The notes under the pieces were generated by a model. The model ran no database searches. It had not been told where the DNA came from and worked only from the letters and a program-made list of their open reading frames with translations. The position numbers were made by a program, and so were the translations under genes. This document shows, one piece after another, positions 1 to 5,036 of a stretch of DNA of 7,157 bases; positions within the stretch are counted from its first letter, which is position 1; each line of letters starts with the position of its first letter. Origin of the DNA: Desulfosarcina sp. (GTDB lineage: Bacteria; Desulfobacterota; Desulfobacteria; Desulfobacterales; Desulfosarcinaceae); NCBI GenBank assembly GCA_018224455.1, contig JAGTUY010000072.1:1-7157 (forward strand), in the 5' to 3' direction.

Positions 1-351
1 CGGCGATGCCGGGTTGGGGGAAAGAAAGATGTAGATGACCTGCAAGGGCGCGCCGATGTGCAGAATGAGGCACACGAAGGAGCCCATGAGGACCGCGATC
101 TCGAGATAGACCGTGCGTTTTTCGATGGGGTCGTAACGGTGAATGCCGAAGACGACCGGTATCGACGATACAAAGGCGAGTCCGGCACTGGTCAAGCTGA
201 AAAAAATGTAGGTTGACAGCGGCAGGGTCCAGACCAGGACGTCGGTTTTGGCGTAAAGGGTAAAGCCCACCGTGTATACGCGATAGGCGGTGAAGAGGCC
301 TGCGAGAATGCCGAGGCCGAGGAGGCCGTACCAAAGCTTTGCCTTCATCAT
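1..351 (-). CDS. NrfD/PsrC-type membrane anchor subunit, 3' part outside window
   Basis: This is the integral membrane subunit expected to exchange electrons with the quinone pool for the molybdoenzyme encoded just upstream. Translation gives 117 visible codons, open to the window edge. Three hydrophobic segments are visible at about residues 5-22, 43-69 and 81-108, separated by a short charged loop (HRYDPIEKR). The segment TYIFFSLTSAGLAF and the end of the third helix (HIGAPLQVIYIFLSPNPASP) resemble the PF03916 NrfD family; full members have 8-10 helices, so about two thirds is missing here. The start is ATGATG at 351/348. The first ATG overlaps the stop of the Fe-S subunit gene as ATGA; the second sits 7 nt after an AAGGAG at 361-356, so either may be used. 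Overlap and order show one operon. The family call is firm; the exact quinone-redox role is inference. Confidence 0.88.
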   Translation of the reverse strand, partial: MMKAKLWYGLLGLGILAGLFTAYRVYTVGFTLYAKTDVLVWTLPLSTYIFFSLTSAGLAFVSSIPVVFGIHRYDPIEKRTVYLEIAVLMGSFVCLILHIGAPLQVIYIFLSPNPASP

Positions 352-1073
352 ACCGCTCCTTTCGTTTTCGGATAATTGGCCGCACTGAAATCCCGGATGT
401 AGAACACCGCCGGATCGGTGCCCAGGGCCTCTTTGAGCCGATAGGGCCTGAATTTCCCCAGCAGTTGGTTCACGCTGCTGTCGGGGTCTTCGAGGTCTCC
501 GAATATGCGTGCATCGGCGGGGCAGGCTTCGACGCAATTGGGCAGCAGCCCTTTTCTGACCCGGTGCTCGCAGAAGGTGCATTTTTCAACGACCCCCCTC
601 GGGCGGATGTCGGGCGTCGTCGAATCTTTCTGGGGATTGTAGTATGGCGTGCCCTTGCCTCCCGCCGATCGAACTTCTTGGGCCGGCGACGAGGTCGCAC
701 CTTCTATTAAGACACGCTCGTCTTTCCAGAACTGGTGGGACGTTTTCCAGTTGAAGTAGATCACGCCGTAGGGGCAGTTGATCATGCAGTAGCGGCAGCC
801 GATGCACTTTTTAGGGTCGTGCATGGTGATGCCGTTCTCGATTTTGTGCATGGCCTGGGTGGGGCAGCCACGCACGCAGGGGGCATTGGTGCAGTGGTTG
901 CAGAGGGTCGGCAGGTAGTGAAATCGGACATTCGGAAAAACGCCGGAGGTTTCGGTGATCTTGTGGGACCAGTAAACCCCCTCGGATAAATTGTTCTCGA
1001 CGCGGCAGGCGATGCTGCAGGACCCGCAGCCGACGCAGCGCTGACGGTCGATGACCATGGCATATCTGGGCAT
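348..1073 (-). CDS. Four-cluster [4Fe-4S] ferredoxin subunit of a molybdoenzyme (ArrB/PsrB/NrfC/DmsB type)
   Basis: This electron-transfer subunit should carry electrons between the Mo catalytic subunit and the NrfD anchor. The 241-aa protein contains exactly sixteen cysteines in four groups: 13/16/19/23, 58/61/66/70, 90/93/96/100 and 165/168/180/184, each ending in the CxxC...CP-like pattern of this family. All sixteen are present, so four cubane clusters are expected. Residues about 121-160 form a Gly/Pro/Ser-rich linker between the third and fourth groups. There is no signal peptide, so export as a Tat hitchhiker with the large subunit is the likely route. Start choice: the in-frame ATG at 1079 lies only 1 nt after the AAGGAG (1086-1081), while the ATG at 1073 has a normal 7-nt spacing and is preferred. 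The ribosome site overlaps the TAA of the upstream gene, which points to translational coupling. The length matches ArrB/PsrB relatives (about 190-240 aa). Confidence 0.93.
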   Translation of the reverse strand: MPRYAMVIDRQRCVGCGSCSIACRVENNLSEGVYWSHKITETSGVFPNVRFHYLPTLCNHCTNAPCVRGCPTQAMHKIENGITMHDPKKCIGCRYCMINCPYGVIYFNWKTSHQFWKDERVLIEGATSSPAQEVRSAGGKGTPYYNPQKDSTTPDIRPRGVVEKCTFCEHRVRKGLLPNCVEACPADARIFGDLEDPDSSVNQLLGKFRPYRLKEALGTDPAVFYIRDFSAANYPKTKGAV

Positions 1074-1080
1074 TTTCATT

Positions 1081-1086
1081 CTCCTT
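1081..1086 (-). promoter_or_regulatory. Shine-Dalgarno AAGGAG overlapping the upstream stop codon
   Basis: The minus strand reads TAAGGAGAATGAAAATG. The TAA ends the catalytic subunit and its last two bases form part of the AAGGAG. Spacing is 1 nt to the first ATG and 7 nt to the second, which decides the start of the Fe-S subunit in favour of position 1073. Confidence 0.75.
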
Positions 1087-3667
1087 AGATTTTCTCGAGT
1101 TTGATCCGCGTCACGCCGTAGTATGCGGAGCTGCCGCTCAAGGCTTCATATTGGGCCGGGATGATGTCGTTGTTGTTGCCGCCGCGGGGCTCCTTGCCGA
1201 ACTCTTTCGCGGCCAGCCGTCCGTAGGCCCAGTGTCCCTGGCCGTAGCATTTGGCCACGGTACCGGGGCGGACTCCCTCCCATAGTTTGGCCGTGCATTT
1301 CAGACTGCCCGTGGGGGAGGAAATCCGGATTTGGTCGCCGGACTGAATGCCCAACTTGCGGGCGTCCACGGGGTTGATTTTGGCCACGTCGTCCCAGAGA
1401 TCCTCGCCCGGATCGAGATCCTTGAAGTCGTAGTACCAGGTGCAGTTGGCCGAGCGGCCCTCGCGGTTGAGGCGGGATTTGTGGTCCACATGGATAAAGG
1501 GAAATTCCTTTTCATCCCCCAGGATAAACGGTTCTTCATAATGTGGAATGAATGCCGTCTCGCCCCGGGCCAGGTAGTTGGTGGCCTTCATGACCTCGTC
1601 GACCGTGGTGTTGTGGTTGGCGGCGTGGGCCTCCAGGGCCGCCTTGAGGGTCTCGCTGTAAAATTCGAACATGCCCGTCGCGGTCTTCATCTTGCCCCAG
1701 CGCTTGCGGAAGGGATAGGGGTCGGAGTTCCACACGCCGACCTGGGTGAATTCCTTCCAGCCGCTGAATTTATCCCCGCCCTGGTACTTTGCCGGGTTCC
1801 ACAGTTTCTCGGTCACCAGTTTCAGGGCATACAGCGCGAATTCCTTTTCGTTCGTCGGTTCCTGCCCGGTTTCCGGGTCCTTGTAAGTCTTGAAGTGACG
1901 CAAAAGGTTGTCAAAGCCGCGCGCGGCCAGCTTCTCGGCGATCAGCCAGGGAATTTCGGTTTCGTCGATTTTGTAGTCTCCGATGTTTTTGACGATGGGC
2001 TGCATGAGGGTGACATGGCGATAGCCGTTGCCGATGGATTTCGCGTAGCCCCATTTTTCGAACATGTGGTGGGTGTCCGGCAGGACGATGTCGGAAAACC
2101 AGGAGAACTCCGAGGCATTGGTGGTGATGTGCACCAGGAACGGTATTTTCGACAAGGCCCGTTCCCAGCGCTCGGGCTGCGGGGCCGAGAAGACGAAGTT
2201 GTTCATGTAGCCGATGGCCATCTTGATCTCGTAGGGGTCTTCGTTCAGGATGCCGTCCGCGGCGTTGTTGGTCACCACGCCGCCGCCGGGCTTGCCGGAG
2301 TTGATGGCCGGAAGGTGCAGGCGCCCGCGCTGGTCGATCTTTTCGTGTTTTTTGCCTTTCTGGGCGATGGCGTCCATGAAATCGTCCGGCTGGGGAAATT
2401 TACCGGTGTATTCCTTGTTGCTGACCAGGGTGCCGCCAACGTTGTCGACGGCCCCCACCAATCCGTTCAGGGCGTGGCAGGCCATACTGGCATAGCCGCC
2501 GCGCACCTGCATGCAGGGGCCGCCGCCCACCCATGAGATGGCATGGGGTGCGGCGTTGCCGTAGCCCTCGGCCACCCGCCGGATCTGGTCGGCGGGCAGG
2601 CCGGTGACACCGGCCGCCCAGTCGGCGGTTTTGTCCTTGAGCTCCAGGTTCCACCATTTGACGACGCCGTGGGTGTATTTTTCTTCGAAGCTCGCCTCGT
2701 CCACCATTTGCCCGGGAACGAAGCGGTTAATGCCGTCGGTGAAGTCGCCCACGAAGGGTTTGTACCACAGGCCTTGTGACAGCAGGATATGGGCGATGGC
2801 ACCGGCCAGCGCCGCATCCTGTCCCGGGATGATGGGCAGCCATTCATCGGCTTTGCCGGCGGAGGCCGACAGCCTGGGTTCGACGATGGCGATGGTCGCC
2901 CGGTCGGCCACGTCGCCCCACACCTTGGAGTAGTAGGAGACCTGTCGATTGGCCGCCAGCGGGTCCGCGCCCCAAAGAATGATGAAGTGTGCTTTCAAAA
3001 CGTCATACTGCCGATAGCCCCAGTAGGCTTCCGTATAGTAGGGTCCGAATTTTTCGGCCTCGGCGCAGATCGAGCTGTGGGAGATGTTGTTGGGCGATCC
3101 GATGATCTTGGTCATGCGGTCGTAAAGAATGTCGCGCAAATAGGAATAGCGTCCCCGCATGAGCATGTATTTGTGGGTTTCGTTGTTGTCGCGCAGCTCC
3201 ATGATCTTGTCGGCGATGGTATCAAGGGCTTCGTCCCATGAAATCGGCACAAACTTGGGGTCTTCGTTGCGGCCTTTTTTCGGGTTGGTCCGCTTCATCG
3301 GGACTTTGATGCGGTCGGGATCGTACACCTGCTGAATAGCCATGTGTGAGCGTGGACAGCCGGCCCCCAGGTTGACCTTCGAGTGGGGGTTGCCTCGCAC
3401 CTTGACGGCGCGGCCGTCGACCACGTAGACCTGCTTGGAACACCAGGAGGTGCAGCCCTGGCAGGTGGCCGGCAGCCACTGGCCCATCCCCTGGCCCTGG
3501 GCGCCGGTCGATGCGGCCAGGGCTTTCAACTCGAATGAAAGCCCGGAACCCGCTGCAACGGCAGCACCGGTGGCCGCCGACGCCTTGATGAACGATCGCC
3601 GCGACAAGCTGATGTTGCCGAGAAAATCCTTCATCAGTGATTTGCGCTCCCTTTTTTCTCTGTCCAT
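1085..3667 (-). CDS. Tat-exported molybdopterin oxidoreductase catalytic subunit, ArrA-like (DMSO-reductase superfamily)
   Basis: This is the catalytic subunit of a periplasmic three-subunit molybdoenzyme with a bis-molybdopterin guanine dinucleotide cofactor. The 860-aa protein begins with a Tat signal: SRRSFIKA at residues 22-29, an Ala-rich hydrophobic stretch and a possible cut after ALA near residue 52. A [4Fe-4S] motif follows: Cys 69, 72, 76 and 104 (C-x2-C-x3-C-x27-C). Next come RGRY (171-174) and SHSSICAEAEKFG, with Cys201 the probable Mo ligand. Arg173, Tyr174, His197, Ser198, Lys206 and Tyr218 have the same spacing to that Cys as the arsenate-pocket residues I recall from Shewanella ArrA (R165, Y166, H189, S190, K198, Y210; Mo ligand C193). 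The C-terminal MopB-type domain (about 735-860) includes KINPVDARKLGIQSGDQI and GQGHWAYG. Length fits ArrA (about 820-860 aa). PadB-type phenylacetyl-CoA oxidoreductases and polysulfide/thiosulfate reductases are alternatives, and no ars gene is visible. The family is firm; the substrate is inference. Start: the GTG at 3673 lies inside the ribosome site, so the ATG at 3667 is chosen. Confidence 0.9.
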   Translation of the reverse strand: MDREKRERKSLMKDFLGNISLSRRSFIKASAATGAAVAAGSGLSFELKALAASTGAQGQGMGQWLPATCQGCTSWCSKQVYVVDGRAVKVRGNPHSKVNLGAGCPRSHMAIQQVYDPDRIKVPMKRTNPKKGRNEDPKFVPISWDEALDTIADKIMELRDNNETHKYMLMRGRYSYLRDILYDRMTKIIGSPNNISHSSICAEAEKFGPYYTEAYWGYRQYDVLKAHFIILWGADPLAANRQVSYYSKVWGDVADRATIAIVEPRLSASAGKADEWLPIIPGQDAALAGAIAHILLSQGLWYKPFVGDFTDGINRFVPGQMVDEASFEEKYTHGVVKWWNLELKDKTADWAAGVTGLPADQIRRVAEGYGNAAPHAISWVGGGPCMQVRGGYASMACHALNGLVGAVDNVGGTLVSNKEYTGKFPQPDDFMDAIAQKGKKHEKIDQRGRLHLPAINSGKPGGGVVTNNAADGILNEDPYEIKMAIGYMNNFVFSAPQPERWERALSKIPFLVHITTNASEFSWFSDIVLPDTHHMFEKWGYAKSIGNGYRHVTLMQPIVKNIGDYKIDETEIPWLIAEKLAARGFDNLLRHFKTYKDPETGQEPTNEKEFALYALKLVTEKLWNPAKYQGGDKFSGWKEFTQVGVWNSDPYPFRKRWGKMKTATGMFEFYSETLKAALEAHAANHNTTVDEVMKATNYLARGETAFIPHYEEPFILGDEKEFPFIHVDHKSRLNREGRSANCTWYYDFKDLDPGEDLWDDVAKINPVDARKLGIQSGDQIRISSPTGSLKCTAKLWEGVRPGTVAKCYGQGHWAYGRLAAKEFGKEPRGGNNNDIIPAQYEALSGSSAYYGVTRIKLEKI

Positions 3668-3672
3668 GTTCA

Positions 3673-3678
3673 CTCCTT
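3673..3678 (-). promoter_or_regulatory. Shine-Dalgarno AAGGAG for the molybdoenzyme large subunit
   Basis: The minus strand reads AAAAGGAGTGAACATG. AAGGAG is followed by 5 nt and the ATG at 3667. An in-frame GTG at 3673 uses the last G of this site and so cannot be the start served by it. This shortens the protein by two residues compared with the longest open frame. Confidence 0.75.
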
Positions 3679-3736
3679 TTTATGTTTCAGTCGATTGCTG
3701 ACCATGTGAATCTATAAACGGACAGGCCAACGGCAT

Positions 3737-4147
3737 TCAGGCCCGTTCTTCTGGCGGTCCCCGTGATTCGGTTGCGTCATCTCGGATGCATCGCAGGAAA
3801 TAGTGCAGTTCGTCCGGATCGACGGGTTTGTGCAGGCAGGCAAACAGATGATGGCGGATGGCCTCCTGCAGATCCGGGTGAAACCGTTCCCCGGAGATGC
3901 ATAAAAAACAGGTGGCGGGGTGCGCAAGGGCAAGTGCGCGTATGGTCCGATTGTCCAACGGCACGCTGTCAAGATCCAAAAAGGCCGCCATGCACGGGTC
4001 GGACAAAATCGATGTCAAGTCGTTCAAGTTGCTGCAGGTGGCCGTTCGGTAATCACCCTCTCGGATGATGCGGCAGATCGATGCGGCTTCCTGCGCATCG
4101 GCTCCCATGACGGCCACCAGGTTTTTCGGTTGGAGAGGCGTTTGCAT
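3737..4147 (-). CDS. Small receiver-like (pseudo-receiver) protein, single domain
   Basis: This 136-aa protein looks like a stand-alone CheY/receiver fold with a degraded phosphorylation site. Strand 1 (NLVAVMGAD, 9-17) has Met-Gly where receivers carry the Mg-binding acidic pair. FLDLDSVP (56-63) supplies candidate acceptor Asp58 or Asp60, CISG provides the Ser/Thr position (Ser85), and HKP provides the conserved Lys107, 22 residues after Ser85 as in CheY. There is no output domain; the C-terminus is a short charged tail. Seven cysteines in 136 residues is high. The ATG at 4147 is chosen because the longer open frame would start with a TTG at 4228, upstream of the sigma-54 promoter; no strong Shine-Dalgarno precedes this ATG. 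It lies 69 bp upstream of the molybdoenzyme gene on the same strand, probably in the same transcript. It may act by protein contact rather than phosphotransfer. The receiver-like fold is fairly likely; the role is unknown. Confidence 0.72.
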   Translation of the reverse strand: MQTPLQPKNLVAVMGADAQEAASICRIIREGDYRTATCSNLNDLTSILSDPCMAAFLDLDSVPLDNRTIRALALAHPATCFLCISGERFHPDLQEAIRHHLFACLHKPVDPDELHYFLRCIRDDATESRGPPEERA

Positions 4148-4192
4148 CGGGTCTTTGGGTCTGTTTTTTCGATTATAGGTCACAATGCACCG

Positions 4193-4208
4193 AGCAAATC
4201 CGATGCCA
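4193..4208 (-). promoter_or_regulatory. Sigma-54 (RpoN) -24/-12 promoter
   Basis: The minus strand reads TGGCATCGGATTTGCT. It has the invariant GG (4207-4206) and GC (4195-4194) separated by exactly 10 bases, and TTGC in the -12 box; against TGGCACG-N4-TTGC it differs at two positions. Transcription would start near 4182, giving a leader of about 35 nt before the ATG at 4147. Placement upstream of the receiver-like gene and next to a sigma-54 activator gene raises confidence well above a chance match. Confidence 0.82.
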
Positions 4209-4400
4209 CAATGTAGCAAATGAATCAAAATATCATGTCGCGGCGGGTTCGGTTAACGTCGGATCGGTTATAAAACTCTGCAATGGTTACCTTTAAACTG
4301 TAAGGCAAGAATATCCCCGCAACAAGCAGACGGATGGTTGGAATCAAAGCGCATGGCTAAAAATCAGGTAACAACAAGAAGCAATCGTACGGGAATCGAA

Positions 4401-4425
4401 CGCATAAAAATGCGGATACGCATTT
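4401..4425. repeat. Nested inverted repeat, CGCAT/ATGCG half-sites
   Basis: AAATGCG (4408-4414) and CGCATTT (4419-4425) form perfect 7-bp arms around GATA. A further CGCAT at 4401-4405 pairs with the same ATGCG, so three alternating half-sites sit 9 bp apart. It lies about 200-220 bp upstream of the sigma-54 promoter, so it is a candidate binding site for the Fis-type HTH of the activator. On the minus strand the stem is followed by TTTTT, so a weak terminator is the alternative. A 7-bp palindrome in a gap of this size could also occur by chance. Confidence 0.4.
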
Positions 4426-4450
4426 CATATGTAAAAACAATATGTTGTTA

Positions 4451-4467
4451 TGTCCTGATTTCGGACA
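4451..4467. repeat. Inverted repeat TGTCC-N7-GGACA
   Basis: Perfect 5-bp arms flank TGATTTC. GGACAC recurs at 4493-4498, 30 bp from the first copy at 4463-4468. It may be a second upstream activator site, about 250 bp from the promoter. On the minus strand it is followed by an AACAA-CATA-TTGTT stem and a short T run, so a weak terminator is also possible. Arms this short are expected by chance several times in a few hundred bases. Confidence 0.3.
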
Positions 4468-4500
4468 CTGTTTATATATATCGACACCCGCCCGGACACG

Positions 4501-5022
4501 TCAACGAACCCTGGCTTCAGCGCCTAATTGTGGAGATGATTTGGAAGTGTTTGCGCCGCGAAGCCGTTTTCTGATCACCCGGGCCTTGAAGGGACTGCTG
4601 TCATCGTGGATGATGTCATCCGGACGGATCAACCCGTTGGCCGCGCAGCCGTTCCGCGCAGGCATTGGAAAATCGGCCTTTCAGCGTGCCCAAATGGGTG
4701 TGGACTGCGTTCGCCGAAGTCAGCTGCCCCTGAAGCAACACCACCGCGCCGACAAAATCGGCCACGTATTGGCTTTTGGGGCGGTGATACAGGTGATCGG
4801 CGGTGTCCCACTGCTCCAGGGCCCCTTGGCGCATCACCCCGATGACATCGGCCATGGCCAAGGCTTCGTGCTGATTGTGGGTGACCAGCAGCAGTCCGAG
4901 GGCGGCCACGAGAAACGCCGCCATGGAAGCGAACAACAGGCTTTTGGCTGAGCGCCCGATGGTGCGGCTTTCCAGTTCGATGGAGAGCGAGGCGACCGAC
5001 CAAACCTTCAATTGCAGGCAGG
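4501..5022 (-). pseudogene. Decayed Fe3+-type ABC transporter remnant: permease segment fused to ATPase C-terminus, frameshifted
   Basis: Reading from 5022 down, one frame gives a hydrophobic segment (SLLFASMAAFLVAALGLLL, about 4940-4886) resembling a transmembrane helix of an FbpB/SfuB-type permease. It runs directly into VTHNQHEALAMAD, the H-loop of an ABC ATPase (the family norm is VTHDQEEALAMAD), then VADFVG. This frame stops at 4616. The expected next piece, LIRPDDIIHDDSSPFKARV and KRLRGAN of a TOBE domain, is found in another frame from about 4632 to 4549; that frame stops at 4501. Walker A, Walker B and the ABC signature are absent, so no working ATPase can result. The picture is a large internal deletion that fused neighbouring fbpB- and fbpC-like genes, plus at least one frameshift. 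The ATPase/TOBE identification is good; the permease origin is less sure. A 131-aa peptide could still be made from 5011 but has no obvious function. Confidence 0.75.
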
Positions 5023-5036
5023 CAAACAGATAAGGA

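Larger units (their letters stand above)
4148..4500. promoter_or_regulatory. Intergenic regulatory region, about 350 bp, AT-rich in its middle
   Basis: No convincing gene lies here on either strand. It holds the sigma-54 promoter at its low-coordinate end and, 200-260 bp upstream of that promoter, a cluster of short inverted repeats (4401-4425, 4436-4449, 4451-4467) and a TATATATA run near 4473-4480. The distance suits an enhancer-binding region for the adjacent activator. An exact IHF consensus (WATCAANNNNTTR) was looked for by eye and not found; the nearest, AATCAA at about 4224, lacks the TTR half. TCGGTTA occurs twice (4249-4255 and 4264-4270). Confidence 0.55.

Noticed and set aside
1331..2536. 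401-codon plus-strand open frame
   Set aside because: It is antisense to the well-supported molybdoenzyme gene; its composition is that of a codon-bias shadow and it shows no recognisable domain.
3668..3736. Separate sigma-54 promoter directly before the molybdoenzyme gene
   Set aside because: No GG-N10-GC element was found on the minus strand in this 69-bp gap; only a TCAG/CTGA pair with 4-bp arms is visible.
4172..4177. Perfect TATAAT on the minus strand as a sigma-70 -10 box
   Set aside because: No TTGACA-like hexamer is found 16-18 bp upstream, and the site lies downstream of the expected sigma-54 start. Probably chance in an AT-rich leader.
4148..4228. N-terminal extension of the receiver-like protein from a TTG at 4228
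   Set aside because: It would start upstream of and contain the sigma-54 promoter, it adds residues that fit no receiver fold, and a normal ATG at 4147 sits just before the first beta strand.
4369..4450. Distant inverted pair TAACAACA / TGTTGTTA
   Set aside because: Eight-base arms 66 bp apart are about as likely as not to arise by chance in a gap of this size.
4338..4574. 78-codon plus-strand open frame in the intergenic region
   Set aside because: It runs across the palindrome cluster into the antisense of the ABC remnant, has no good ribosome site and no recognisable protein features.
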